Assembly: GCA_017619355.1 (NCBI GenBank)
Contig: JAFZSO010000059.1
Coordinates: 80,074 to 144,073 of the forward strand
Length of the DNA stretch: 64,000 nt
Direction: 5' to 3'
From: Muribaculaceae bacterium
GTDB lineage: Bacteria > Bacteroidota > Bacteroidia > Bacteroidales > Muribaculaceae
In this document: one piece after another, positions 1 to 8,375 of the stretch
Position numbering within the stretch: position 1 is the stretch's first letter
How the letters are laid out: every line of letters starts with the position of its first letter
Notes under the pieces: model-generated
What the model was told of the DNA's origin: nothing
The model's database searches: none
What the model saw: only the letters and a program-made list of their open reading frames with translations
Made by a program: the position numbers and the translations under genes

Positions 1-28
1 AGTGCTTGTTTACTGCAGCCAATAGTGT

Positions 29-466
29 TTAAAGCTCTTTGTAGGGGAGTTTGGTGAGCATTTCGCCAAACATCTTGGCGGCATCCTTGAGTTTGCCACC
101 CACCATGGCGCGGAGCATGAGGGGGAGATCGAGCTGCAGATGCGTTTCGCTGTCGGTGTTCTCCTCGTCGACCTCGGTGAGATTGATGATGAGGTTGAAG
201 GCCACGGGCGACTGTGCAGCGCCGAACACGATTTTGTTAGGTTCCACCACTTCCTGGATGGCCATTTTAAGCGGTCCCATGGGCGACTCGATGGAGATGC
301 CGTCGGGTTCGAACTTCACCTTGCTCATGTTCTCGCGTGCGTCGTCGGGCATGCGGTCGAGGTTCTTCTCGATTTGTTCCTGGAAGATGGAGGGGTTAGA
401 GAGTTTGGCAAACACGGTGCCTATGTTGCAATTGATGCGATTGATGTCGCTTTTGTAAGTTTCCAT
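29..466 (-). CDS. SRPBCC (START-like) family protein
   Basis: This 145-residue protein looks like a small SRPBCC/START-type ligand-binding fold: alternating strands, a central GPLKMAIQEV stretch and a C-terminal amphipathic helix around KDAAKMFGEML. There is no signal peptide or membrane segment, so it should be cytosolic. I chose the ATG at 466 (METYKSD); the frame stays open further upstream but would run into pyrE. It starts 20 bases after the pyrE stop, so the two are probably co-transcribed. The ligand and function are unknown, and the fold assignment is from overall pattern only. Confidence 0.75.
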   Translation of the reverse strand: METYKSDINRINCNIGTVFAKLSNPSIFQEQIEKNLDRMPDDARENMSKVKFEPDGISIESPMGPLKMAIQEVVEPNKIVFGAAQSPVAFNLIINLTEVDEENTDSETHLQLDLPLMLRAMVGGKLKDAAKMFGEMLTKLPYKEL

Positions 467-486
467 AAATTCGTTTTTATGATAAG

Positions 487-1137
487 TTAATCGATGGGAT
501 GCTTGGCCGGAGTCCAGTTGGCGGGATCTTCGCGCCACTGCTCGAGGGCTTCCACATCGGTTGATTTCACATAGTTGGTCTGGACTGCCGCCTGAATCAT
601 GGCACTGTAGTTGCTGATGGTAATGAGCTCGATGCCGGCTTTCTTGAAGGCCTGTGCAGCAACGGGGAACTCATAGTTGAAGATGGCGACCATACCAATC
701 ACTTCACCGCCGGCGTTGCGCACGGCCTCAGCGGCCTTGAGGCTGCTCTTGCCTGTGGAAACAAGGTCCTCGACAATTACCACCTTCTGGCCCGGATTGA
801 TGTTGCCCTCAATGAGGTTCTCGAGTCCGTGGTCCTTGGGTGTGGAGCGCACATACACGAAGGGCAGACCCAGCGTGTCGGCCACAAGAGCACCCTGTGC
901 GATGGCTCCGGTAGCCACACCAGCCACCACCTCGGCGTCGCCAAAATTCTCGGCAATGATGCGCGAGAGTTCAATCTTGATGAAATTCCTGACGCTGGGG
1001 TAGGACAGCGTTACGCGGTTGTCGGTGTATATGGGGGAGTTCCATCCTGAAGCCCAGACGAAAGGGTTTTCGGGCTGCAACTTGATAGCACTGATTTTGA
1101 GCAGTTTTTCGGCTAAAAGTAGGTCGAGTTGTTTCAT
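487..1137 (-). CDS. pyrE: Orotate phosphoribosyltransferase
   Basis: PyrE transfers the phosphoribosyl group of PRPP to orotate, giving orotidine monophosphate in de novo pyrimidine synthesis. The 216-residue protein carries the type I PRPP loop VVIVEDLVSTGKSS and the upstream motif TDNRVTLSYP. The ATG at 1137 (MKQLDLL) gives the usual family length; a longer frame starting at 1188 would cross the likely promoter and is not used. A TAATTTTG element lies at 1165-1172, and an SRPBCC gene follows 20 bases downstream. Assignment is firm. Confidence 0.95.
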   Translation of the reverse strand: MKQLDLLLAEKLLKISAIKLQPENPFVWASGWNSPIYTDNRVTLSYPSVRNFIKIELSRIIAENFGDAEVVAGVATGAIAQGALVADTLGLPFVYVRSTPKDHGLENLIEGNINPGQKVVIVEDLVSTGKSSLKAAEAVRNAGGEVIGMVAIFNYEFPVAAQAFKKAGIELITISNYSAMIQAAVQTNYVKSTDVEALEQWREDPANWTPAKHPID

Positions 1138-1164
1138 GTTGAGAGAGTTTTTATAGTGATGGTG

Positions 1165-1172
1165 CAAAATTA
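1165..1172 (-). promoter_or_regulatory. Bacteroidota -7 element for pyrE
   Basis: The minus strand reads TAATTTTG, matching the TAnnTTTG consensus, 27 bases before the pyrE ATG. A TTTC about 19 bases further upstream could serve as the -33 element. Confidence 0.6.
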
Positions 1173-1224
1173 CGAAATAATCTTGCAATGCGAAATAGTT
1201 TCTATAGTTTTTAGGTGATTTTAT

Positions 1225-1935
1225 TTAGTCGAGGCGGGCGGCGGCGAGGGTGAAGAGGGAAATCTTGATATCGGGGACTGCCTCGTGCAGGGCCTCGGCG
1301 CAGGAGAGCAGAGTGGCACCGGTGGTGACCACATCGTCGACGATGAGCACATGCTTGCCTTGCAGTTGAGCGAGGGCAGCCTTGGTAGGCAGGTACATGC
1401 CCTGTGCGCTTTGCATTCGCTCAAACTTGTCTTTCCTGGTCTGTGAGGAGTGTGCCTGCCGAGCCTTGAGCCACGGTTTGACGGGGATGCCAGTGACACC
1501 AGCGATGCCCTGAGCGATGTATTGACTCTGATTGTAGCCACGCTTGGCGAGTTTGCTGATGTGCAGAGGCACGGGGATGATGAAATCAATGCCGTTCCAA
1601 ATGCCCGACGGCTGCATGAGTGTGGCGGCCTGCTGTGCGAGCCAGCGCCCGAGTTGCGGCTGGTTGCGGTACTTGAGGTCGTGAAGCAGGGCGGCATAGT
1701 GGCTGCTCTTCTCGTAGTAGAAATAGGCGGCAGCGCGCTCAATGGGCACCTTGCCGGCAAACAGTTGCTCCATGAGGTTGAAATCAATCTCGTGAAAGTG
1801 CGTGAGCGGCAGCTGCATCTGGCACTTGCGGCACATGAAGCGCTCGTCGCTGTCGAGCGGCTTGTCGCACACGGGGCAGTTGCGTGGCATGATGATGCTG
1901 GTGGCATCTTGGAGCAGTCTCTTAATCGAAATCAT
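1225..1935 (-). CDS. ComF family phosphoribosyltransferase-like protein
   Basis: This protein of about 236 residues has the ComF/GntX layout. An N-terminal zinc ribbon holds two Cys pairs (CPVC near residue 20 and CRKC near 35), and a C-terminal phosphoribosyltransferase domain has the PRPP loop HVLIVDDVVTTGATL. RGYNQSQ is the other family signature. In naturally competent bacteria ComF acts in DNA uptake; the substrate here is unknown. The start is either the ATG at 1935 (MISIKRL) or the one at 1944. The gene begins inside the last codons of recX, so translation is probably coupled. No competence genes are visible nearby. Confidence 0.88.
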   Translation of the reverse strand: MISIKRLLQDATSIIMPRNCPVCDKPLDSDERFMCRKCQMQLPLTHFHEIDFNLMEQLFAGKVPIERAAAYFYYEKSSHYAALLHDLKYRNQPQLGRWLAQQAATLMQPSGIWNGIDFIIPVPLHISKLAKRGYNQSQYIAQGIAGVTGIPVKPWLKARQAHSSQTRKDKFERMQSAQGMYLPTKAALAQLQGKHVLIVDDVVTTGATLLSCAEALHEAVPDIKISLFTLAAARLD

Positions 1936-2416
1936 TGCCGGCATTGATAAGGGTTGCGGTCATGCGGTAGCACAAGGCGGGTTCAAAACCACGGGCGGCG
2001 GCGAACCTGAGCAGGGCCGCCTGAGCCTGCTGAGGCTCCTTGCCGCCGAGGGTGCGTGCCTTGGTAGTGAGCAGTTGCTTCAGAGCCTGTTCATATTGAG
2101 CTTCATCGATTTGGGCCAGAGCCTCGTCGATGCAGTCCTGACCGATGCCTTTAGCGCGCAACTGATAGGCGATTTTCACACGGCCCCAGCCATTGAAGCG
2201 GAACTTGTCGTTGACAAAGGCACGGGCAAAGCGTTGCTCGTTCAGAAATCCCTCGTCGGTGAGTCGCTGGAGTACCGCTGGTGCCTGTTGTGGCTCCAGT
2301 CCCCACTTGAGCAGGCGTGTGCGTATGTCGGCGGCGGCATACTCGCAACGGGAGCAGAGTGCAGCAGCCTTGTTGAAGGCCACATCGGGAGCGATATGTC
2401 GCTTTGGGCTGTTCAT
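1922..2416 (-). CDS. recX: Regulatory protein RecX
   Basis: RecX binds RecA filaments and limits recombinase activity. The 164-residue protein shows the three-helix repeat layout of the family, including DEGFLNEQRFARAFV and GWGRVKIAYQLRAKGI. I chose the ATG at 2416 (MNSPKRH). The frame stays open to 2461, but a promoter-like TAAGTTTG at 2426-2433 lies inside that extension, so the upstream codons are probably untranscribed. With this start the mRNA leader would be only a few bases long. The 3' end overlaps comF. Confidence 0.88.
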   Translation of the reverse strand: MNSPKRHIAPDVAFNKAAALCSRCEYAAADIRTRLLKWGLEPQQAPAVLQRLTDEGFLNEQRFARAFVNDKFRFNGWGRVKIAYQLRAKGIGQDCIDEALAQIDEAQYEQALKQLLTTKARTLGGKEPQQAQAALLRFAAARGFEPALCYRMTATLINAGNDFD

Positions 2417-2425
2417 AATCAGGTG

Positions 2426-2433
2426 CAAACTTA
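2426..2433 (-). promoter_or_regulatory. -7 element for recX-comF
   Basis: TAAGTTTG on the minus strand ends 9 bases before the recX ATG, implying a very short or absent leader. No clear -33 element was seen. Confidence 0.5.
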
Positions 2434-2486
2434 CAAAAAAAATGCATGATTTTTGACTCAAAGGGCTGAAATGCGCAGTTTTTTTG

Positions 2487-2494
2487 TAACTTTG
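2487..2494 (+). promoter_or_regulatory. -7 element for the MgtC-like gene
   Basis: TAACTTTG is an exact TAnnTTTG match 51 bases before the MgtC-family start codon. It is divergent to the recX promoter. Confidence 0.6.
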
Positions 2495-2545
2495 TAGATT
2501 GAGGCAGAAGATTTCAATGCTAAAGCCTGCCTTGAACTACGCAAA

Positions 2546-3265
2546 ATGATAGAACAGATCTATAACGACATCATGAGTCCCGATGTGAATCTGGCAGGTG
2601 CCATATTCAAGTTGCTGCTGAGCATGGTGCTGGGCGCCAGCATCGGCTACGAGCGGCGTCGCAAGGGGCAGATAGCGGGCCTGCGCACCTTTGCGCTCAT
2701 TGCCATGGGTGCCACGCTTGCCATGCTCATCTCCATTTACATTCCACAAGTCTACTACGGCCTGAAGAACGGCGACCCCGGCCGCATTGCCGCCCAGGTG
2801 GTGAGCGGTATTGGTTTCCTGGGTGCCGGTGCCATCATTCAGATGAAAGGCTCGGTTCGCGGTTTGACCACAGCCGCCGGCATCTGGATTTCGGCTTGTA
2901 TAGGACTTGCAGTGGGAGCAGGAATGTATCTCGTTTCGCTGATAGCCACTCTGCTCATCATCTTCATCCTTGTGAATATCGAACGCATTGAGCAGCGTGC
3001 CAACATGCTGTGGGAGACAAAGGTGATACGCATCAAAGTGGGTGAGATCGTGACCGACCGTGACGCATGCAAGGCCGTGTTCAAGCAGCACAAGCTGCAT
3101 GCCATCGTCGAGTCGATGAAATATGACTACGAGAACAACACGAGCATCATCAACTACCGGGTGCTCACGCGCAAATCGACCGACATCGCGTCGCTCTTCG
3201 ACGAGCTGAAGGCGCAGTATGACAAGACGCTGTCGATATCACTCACCAACGAAGCCAACCTGTAA
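2546..3265 (+). CDS. MgtC/SapB family membrane protein
   Basis: This 239-residue inner-membrane protein has an N-terminal MgtC domain with about five helices. It carries the family signatures RRKGQIAGLRTF, ALIAMGATL and VSGIGFLGAGAII. A cytoplasmic C-terminal domain (about residues 150-239) resembles an ACT-like fold. MgtC proteins are tied to growth in low magnesium and to modulation of ATP synthase or transport; the role here is not shown. It is followed after 24 bases by a Kef-type antiporter, so the pair may form an ion-homeostasis operon. Confidence 0.9.
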   Translation: MIEQIYNDIMSPDVNLAGAIFKLLLSMVLGASIGYERRRKGQIAGLRTFALIAMGATLAMLISIYIPQVYYGLKNGDPGRIAAQVVSGIGFLGAGAIIQMKGSVRGLTTAAGIWISACIGLAVGAGMYLVSLIATLLIIFILVNIERIEQRANMLWETKVIRIKVGEIVTDRDACKAVFKQHKLHAIVESMKYDYENNTSIINYRVLTRKSTDIASLFDELKAQYDKTLSISLTNEANL

Positions 3266-3289
3266 CCTCTCACTCAAACCCCAAGACAA

Positions 3290-5521
3290 ATGGAAGCTCT
3301 GAACATGAACAGCCTTATTGGTGACCTTGCCCTGATTCTGGTGCTGGGAGCCGTAGCCACTGTGGTGTTCAAACTACTTAAGCAACCCGTGGTGCTGGGC
3401 TACATTGTGGCGGGTTTCTTAGCCAGTCCGCACTTCTCGTTTTTCCCCACTGTGGCCACTCATGAGAATATTGAGTTCTGGGCACAGATAGGTATCATCG
3501 TGCTGCTGTTCTCGTTAGGACTTGAGTTCAGTTTCAAGAAGCTGCTCAATGTGGGCAGTTCGGCCATTATCACCTGCCTGATTATTGTGACAGGCATGCT
3601 GGGACTGGGCTTTGTGGTGGGCAAGATGCTGCATTTCTCTACGGTGAACGCCATATTCCTTGGCGGTATGATATCGATGTCGTCGACCACCATCATCATC
3701 AAGGCGCTCACCGACCTGAACATGCGTCAGCGCCGTTTTGTGCCCTTGGTGCTTGCAGTGCTCATTATCGAAGACCTGGTGGCAGTAGTGCTCATGGTGA
3801 TATTGTCGTCGATAGCCATCCACAAGACGGTGGAGAGCGGTGAGATGCTGAAGAGCATCCTGAAGTTGTCGTTCTTCCTGGTGATGTGGTTCACGGTGGG
3901 CATCTTCTTGATTCCCACAGTGTTCAAGCGTTTCAGGAGAATCATAAGCGACGAGCTGATGCTGGTCATTGCCATGGGCCTGTGCTTCCTGATGGCCATC
4001 CTGGCGGTGAAGGCTGGTTTCTCGCTGGCTCTCGGTGCCTTTGTGATGGGTTCAATTCTTGCCGGAACAAGCGAGGCGGAGCGCATCGAGCGCATCATCA
4101 TGCCGGTGAAGGACCTGTTTGGTGCCGTTTTCTTCATCTCAGTGGGAATGATGGTGAATCCGCAGGTGATTGTTGACTTCTGGCCCACGATAGCCTTGCT
4201 GTCGGTGGTAGTGGTCGTTGGAATGATTCTGTTCGGCACCTTCGGTATGCTTGCCGCGGGTCAGCCGCTGAAGATCGCCATGGAGTCGGGATTTTGCCTA
4301 ACGCAGATAGGCGAGTTCTCGTTCATCATAGCCACGCTGGGCATGGCGCTGGGCGTGCTCGACAGCAGCATGTATCCTATCATTGTGACAGTCTCGGTCG
4401 TCACCACCTTCTTCACGCCTTTCTTCATCAAGCGGGCCATCCCCTGCTATAATTGGGTGGCGAAACATCTGCCTCAAAACTGGTCGATACTGCTTGAAGG
4501 CTATAGCAAGAACGCTGCCGAGAGTGAACAGAAGCAGTCGCGCTCGATATGGAAGTCGGTCATCAAGCGCTATATCTTGCGCACCTTGCTCTACTCGGTG
4601 GTGACCGTTACGCTCATTTTCCTTTGCCGCACTTATCTTATCCCCTTCATCACAGGAGCCATTAGCGGAGCTTTGGGCCGCTTCCTTGCCATGACATCCA
4701 CCATCGCCATCATTTCGCCTTTTGTGTATGCCATCATTTTCCCCAGCGTCACGGCACATGAACGCGAGCAGCTGGTGCAGAGATCGGGGCGTGTGTCGTA
4801 TGTGCCTCTGGTGGTGATGTCGCTCTTCTCGCTGTTCATCGCCACAAACTTCATTGTGGGTATCCTGTATGGCACCTATTCTCTTGCGGTCTCCATCATT
4901 GCCAGTATTGGCATCATTCTGCTGCTGGTGCTGGTGTTGTCGCCGCTTTACAAGCGACGCCTGAAGGAACTGGAACGCCGCTTTGTGAGCAATGTGAACG
5001 AGCGTGAGAACCGACGCACCGGCAAGGGACACAATCTGGTGAGCGACCTGCACCTCGCTTATATGCGTGTGGGCTACAGCTGTCCCTTTGTGGGCGAGCG
5101 GTTGCGCAATGCCGACCTGCGTCGCAAGTATGGCGTGAATGTGGCGAGCATACAGCGAGGCTTGGCGATTTATCCAGTGCCCAAAGGAGATATGCGCATC
5201 TTCCCGGGCGATGTGCTGGGCGTGGTTGGTACTGATGAGCAGATTCAGGTGATGCTGCCGCTGGTAGAATCGAACGAGAAACTGGTGAGCACGGCAGGCT
5301 CGCCGCAGTTCCTGCATTTCGCTATCACCGAAGAGTCGCCCATCGTGGGCAAGACGCTTTCGCAGGCGCGACTGCGTGAAGAGTACCGTTGCATGCTGGT
5401 GGCTGTGCAGCGTGGCGATGACGATGAATACCTCAATCCTCCGCCCGACCTGTGCTTTGCACCGGGCGATATCCTGTGGATTGTGGGCGATCCCAAACTG
5501 CTCGAGCCGCTGCGCAAGTAA
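3290..5521 (+). CDS. CPA2 (Kef-type) cation:proton antiporter with TrkA-C domains
   Basis: This 743-residue transporter begins with the CPA2 antiporter core (about residues 10-385, with motifs LGYIVAGFLASPH and GLEFSF, and polar helix residues of the Kef/RosB type). A second group of about four helices follows (425-560). The C-terminus has two RCK_C/TrkA_C ligand-binding domains, near 585-660 and 665-743, each ending in a GDVLGVVGTDEQ- or GDILWIVGDPK-like strand. Such proteins exchange K+ or Na+ for H+ and are gated by ligands on the RCK domains. There is no RCK_N (NAD-binding) domain, unlike E. coli KefC. It is probably co-transcribed with the MgtC-like gene upstream. Confidence 0.9.
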   Translation: MEALNMNSLIGDLALILVLGAVATVVFKLLKQPVVLGYIVAGFLASPHFSFFPTVATHENIEFWAQIGIIVLLFSLGLEFSFKKLLNVGSSAIITCLIIVTGMLGLGFVVGKMLHFSTVNAIFLGGMISMSSTTIIIKALTDLNMRQRRFVPLVLAVLIIEDLVAVVLMVILSSIAIHKTVESGEMLKSILKLSFFLVMWFTVGIFLIPTVFKRFRRIISDELMLVIAMGLCFLMAILAVKAGFSLALGAFVMGSILAGTSEAERIERIIMPVKDLFGAVFFISVGMMVNPQVIVDFWPTIALLSVVVVVGMILFGTFGMLAAGQPLKIAMESGFCLTQIGEFSFIIATLGMALGVLDSSMYPIIVTVSVVTTFFTPFFIKRAIPCYNWVAKHLPQNWSILLEGYSKNAAESEQKQSRSIWKSVIKRYILRTLLYSVVTVTLIFLCRTYLIPFITGAISGALGRFLAMTSTIAIISPFVYAIIFPSVTAHEREQLVQRSGRVSYVPLVVMSLFSLFIATNFIVGILYGTYSLAVSIIASIGIILLLVLVLSPLYKRRLKELERRFVSNVNERENRRTGKGHNLVSDLHLAYMRVGYSCPFVGERLRNADLRRKYGVNVASIQRGLAIYPVPKGDMRIFPGDVLGVVGTDEQIQVMLPLVESNEKLVSTAGSPQFLHFAITEESPIVGKTLSQARLREEYRCMLVAVQRGDDDEYLNPPPDLCFAPGDILWIVGDPKLLEPLRK

Positions 5522-5661
5522 GGCCCGGGTTCCTTGCAAGAGACTGTTGCAAAAGGTGAAATTAACCTAAAATTAGTCTTAAAACTTGCATTGTTTGCCC
5601 ATAAATTGTTACTTTCGCAGAGTGAGAGTAGATCTACACTAAAAACAGAATACGCAATTTC

Positions 5662-6390
5662 ATGAAACCCATTACCAACATATTGCTCATTGCTGCCCTT
5701 ATTTGTTACTTTTTCCTGCCGCTGTGCGAGTTGCAGGTGAAAGGCGATGTGACGGGCCTTGCCTACTCGGCAGCCATGATTACCGAGAACTTCAGCCTCA
5801 AGCGCACCGTCTTTGCCTTGCTGCCCTTCATAGCGTGCTTTGGCGGCATCGTGTTCAATTGCATGAAGAATCGCTACTGGGGCATTGTGGTGGCGGCATT
5901 TGTGGGTATGGGTATCTTCTTCTTCACCACTCACCATGTGTTTCTCAACGCTGGCCTGCAACACGCTCCTGATGTGATTGCCAACGACGAGCTCGAAGGC
6001 TTTGGCATCGCTCACTTGGGAATTGGCTACAAGGTGTGCCGCTGGCTCATGTATGCCGCCCTGGCTTCGGCGCTCATTTCGTTGCTGCCGTTCAAGTTCA
6101 ACACCATACTGGAGCGCTCCATCGACGAGACCTTTGAGAAAGGCATTCAGGGGAGCAAGAAGAAACTTTCGAAGGTGGGACATGACATTCACGACGAGTG
6201 GAACAAACTGGAGAATGCACACAAGAACAAGAAAAAGACACCTCCAGCCAAAGAAACTCCCTCCGAGAGCTCTGAGGTCTCCGAGAACTCTGAGAGCCCA
6301 GAGAAGAAGCCCCTCGATGAGAATCCTCACGCGCGTTTCATGCCGCCTCAGCCTGAGGCTGAGCAGCCTGAATTGCCCAAGGAGCAATAG
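5662..6390 (+). CDS. Hypothetical four-helix membrane protein with charged C-terminal tail
   Basis: I do not recognise this 242-residue protein. It has predicted membrane helices near residues 5-22, 52-72, 76-98 and 123-146, then a hydrophilic cytoplasmic tail (about 160-242) rich in Lys, Glu, Ser and Pro. Part of the tail (SSEVSENSES) is encoded by a 9-base tandem repeat at 6262-6297. Upstream at 5610-5617 lies TACTTTCG, a one-base variant of the -7 consensus, with CTTG 21 bases before it. It converges with the lysO half-genes; only 12 bases separate the stop codons. Confidence 0.7.
   Translation: MKPITNILLIAALICYFFLPLCELQVKGDVTGLAYSAAMITENFSLKRTVFALLPFIACFGGIVFNCMKNRYWGIVVAAFVGMGIFFFTTHHVFLNAGLQHAPDVIANDELEGFGIAHLGIGYKVCRWLMYAALASALISLLPFKFNTILERSIDETFEKGIQGSKKKLSKVGHDIHDEWNKLENAHKNKKKTPPAKETPSESSEVSENSESPEKKPLDENPHARFMPPQPEAEQPELPKEQ
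6262..6297 (+). repeat. 9-bp tandem repeat inside a coding tail
   Basis: Four consecutive 9-base units fit TCYGAGNNC (TCCGAGAGC, TCTGAGGTC, TCCGAGAAC, TCTGAGAGC) in frame with the membrane-protein tail, giving Ser-Glu-x triplets. The same 9-base motif occurs in an intergenic region at 63796-63830. Confidence 0.7.
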
Positions 6391-6402
6391 ACTTTACTCC
6401 TG

Positions 6403-7005
6403 CTATATTGAGCAGAAGAGGGTGACCAGCCAGGGCACCGAAAAATCAACAAGAAATCCGTGAAATAATGAGAGAATCACAAATTGCTCTCCCGAGTTGC
6501 GTGTGATGATGGGTAGCGTGGTGTCCATGGTTGTGGCTCCACCCACTGAGATAGGGCTCAGGGGCCCGAACCAGCGCACCATGAGCGGTGCTCCCAGCAG
6601 GGTGATGACTTCGCGCACAATGTTGGCAAGCAGTGCCACCATGCCCAGTTCGGGGCCACGGTACTGCGTGATGAAGATGCTCGAAAGCGAGTAATAGCCA
6701 AAGCCCGATCCCACAGCAAGGCAGTCGGTGAGCGAGCGGTGAGGCAGCAGCAATGTGGCAATGCTGCACCCCGCTAGTGTGCCCACGATGGTCATGAGCG
6801 GCAGCAGGGTGAGCAGCGGATTGAGTTTGCGGAAGCTCTTGAGTGTATCGGTATTGCAACCCACGCTAACGCCCACAAAGAACATGAGCGCACACAGCAC
6901 ATAGTAGCTTACATCGGCCTGCATCACAGTGTCGGGTAACCAATGATAGATGCCGCACACGATTCCCAACACAAAGAAGCCCACTATGATCATGCTTCCC
7001 TTCAT
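6403..7005 (-). CDS. lysO: LysO-type lysine exporter, C-terminal half
   Basis: This 200-residue protein with about six to seven membrane helices matches the C-terminal part of LysO (formerly DUF340/YbjE), the lysine exporter. Visible signatures are GVSVGCN, the GSGFGYYSLSS stretch and GGATTMDTTLP. The start at 7005 (MKGSMII) overlaps the stop of the N-terminal half in an ATGA tetranucleotide (7005-7002), so the two halves are translationally coupled. E. coli has both in one chain of about 300 residues. The transported substrate is inferred from the family. Confidence 0.82.
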   Translation of the reverse strand: MKGSMIIVGFFVLGIVCGIYHWLPDTVMQADVSYYVLCALMFFVGVSVGCNTDTLKSFRKLNPLLTLLPLMTIVGTLAGCSIATLLLPHRSLTDCLAVGSGFGYYSLSSIFITQYRGPELGMVALLANIVREVITLLGAPLMVRWFGPLSPISVGGATTMDTTLPIITRNSGEQFVILSLFHGFLVDFSVPWLVTLFCSI

Positions 7006-7283
7006 GGCTTGCCTCCTTTCTTTTTGCGGGAGGCAAGCCGCCATAATGCCCATGCCAGCGCTATGCTGCCGGCGACACCAGCCAGCGAGAGCAGCAGTGC
7101 CTCGAGCCCCAGGTTTTGTATGGCGTGCATGATGCTGGGATTAGCGCCCACCTCGGCTCCCAGGAAGAACAGCAGCAGCCAGATGAGCACCGTGACCATC
7201 ACAGGCACAAAAGCCAGCTTGCGCTTCCTGAGCAGGAATCCCACGCCCATACCGCATAGCATGATGGCCACTATCTTCAGCAT
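7002..7283 (-). CDS. lysO: LysO-type lysine exporter, N-terminal half
   Basis: This 93-residue protein has three membrane helices and matches the N-terminal part of LysO: the GMGVGFLLRKRK loop, then LLFFLGAEVGANP in the second helix. The stop overlaps the start of the C-terminal half (ATGA). It begins 19 bases after the Fic gene stop on the same strand. No obvious promoter lies between them, so it may rely on read-through or on a promoter inside fic. Split lysO genes are, to my knowledge, common in Bacteroidota, so this is not decay. Confidence 0.8.
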   Translation of the reverse strand: MLKIVAIMLCGMGVGFLLRKRKLAFVPVMVTVLIWLLLFFLGAEVGANPSIMHAIQNLGLEALLLSLAGVAGSIALAWALWRLASRKKKGGKP

Positions 7284-7302
7284 AATATTGAAGTATAAGG
7301 AG

Positions 7303-8325
7303 TTAAAGCACTTTCCATCGGCCAGTTCTCAATGAGCCAATTCGTTCCAGTCGTGAGCTTTGCTTAAGTGTGGCGATGTCACGCAATACCGTGCGTTTTG
7401 TCACATGAAGCAACGCGGCAAGTTCTGATGTCGTTATGTGCTCATTGGTTTTGAGCAGTTGAAGAATATTATTATGACGATTGGTGACATTGGTGACATC
7501 ATTTAAAATGTCACCAATCTTTTCATCGTTCATCGATTGCTTAAACATGCCGATTTCATACTGCATATTGCTAATATGAAGTTTCTGCATCACATTGCGA
7601 AATACATCCAAGTCATCGCTCTCTCGAGTGTCAATTAGTGCTTGAATGTAGTCTGATTTCTGATCTTTTGTGACTTTAACAGGAATCAGGTTATTTTCCA
7701 TTTGTAGGAAGTGCATAACAAGTCGAGCCATTCGTCCGTTTCCATCGGCCCACGGATGAATGGTGACCAACCGAAAATGTGCATCAAAACTCAAATTATA
7801 ACAGGCTGTTATGTCATTTTTGTTGACTTTATCTCGTTGTAAATTAATCCATTCACAAAACTCTTGTAAGCGTTGAGGCACTTTTTGGAAACTCATATAA
7901 GAACGGCCACCTACACCAGCTGTTACATTGAGTTTTCGCAAATCTCCATTGGCCGACGAAAAAGAACCTAATGCTGTGTTGTAGGAGCTGCCCGTGTTTT
8001 TCATGACAAGTGCAGCCAGTGATTTCAGCAATTCCACTGAAATGGTGACATGATGTGTTGCCAGTTCTATGCATCGGTCATAAGCTGCTTTCAGGTCGAG
8101 ATTCATCATTTGCTCTTGCAATGTGCGTCCCTTGGCTGTGATCCCTTCGTCAAACAGCAGCTGGTTCTCAACCTCAGTAACAGTAGAGCCCTCGATTGCC
8201 GTAGAATGGGTAATGAGGGAATACAGATAGAACTTGTCATAGTCTATCTGTTTATCGATACCTAACTCGTGATAATTAGCGAGTGTATCGAGTAGAATCT
8301 GCCGTTGTGTCCTGTGTGTTGCCAT
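7303..8325 (-). CDS. Fic family protein with C-terminal winged helix
   Basis: Fic enzymes transfer AMP (or other phosphate-containing groups) to target proteins. The core motif is intact as HPWADGNGR (about residues 190-198; F replaced by W), with the catalytic His. An inhibitory helix motif of the (S/T)xxxE(G/N) type is present as STAIEGS near residue 42, so the protein probably self-inhibits (class II). The last 70 residues form a winged-helix domain (HITTSELAALLHVTKRTVLRD), suggesting DNA binding or autoregulation. The gene is visibly more AT-rich than its neighbours and sits between lysO and a barrel-protein operon, which suggests acquisition. No separate antitoxin gene is seen. Confidence 0.9.
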   Translation of the reverse strand: MATHRTQRQILLDTLANYHELGIDKQIDYDKFYLYSLITHSTAIEGSTVTEVENQLLFDEGITAKGRTLQEQMMNLDLKAAYDRCIELATHHVTISVELLKSLAALVMKNTGSSYNTALGSFSSANGDLRKLNVTAGVGGRSYMSFQKVPQRLQEFCEWINLQRDKVNKNDITACYNLSFDAHFRLVTIHPWADGNGRMARLVMHFLQMENNLIPVKVTKDQKSDYIQALIDTRESDDLDVFRNVMQKLHISNMQYEIGMFKQSMNDEKIGDILNDVTNVTNRHNNILQLLKTNEHITTSELAALLHVTKRTVLRDIATLKQSSRLERIGSLRTGRWKVL

Positions 8326-8345
8326 TGCTGTTATGCTTTAGGGTG

Positions 8346-8353
8346 CAAAGATA
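8346..8353 (-). promoter_or_regulatory. -7 element for fic
   Basis: TATCTTTG on the minus strand, 20 bases before the fic ATG; a match to TAnnTTTG. Confidence 0.55.
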
Positions 8354-8375
8354 CACAAAATAATGAAATCAATGG

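Noticed and set aside
4298-5539. Long open frame on the minus strand inside the antiporter gene (413 codons)
   Set aside because: It is the antisense shadow of a well-supported antiporter gene and has no recognisable motif.
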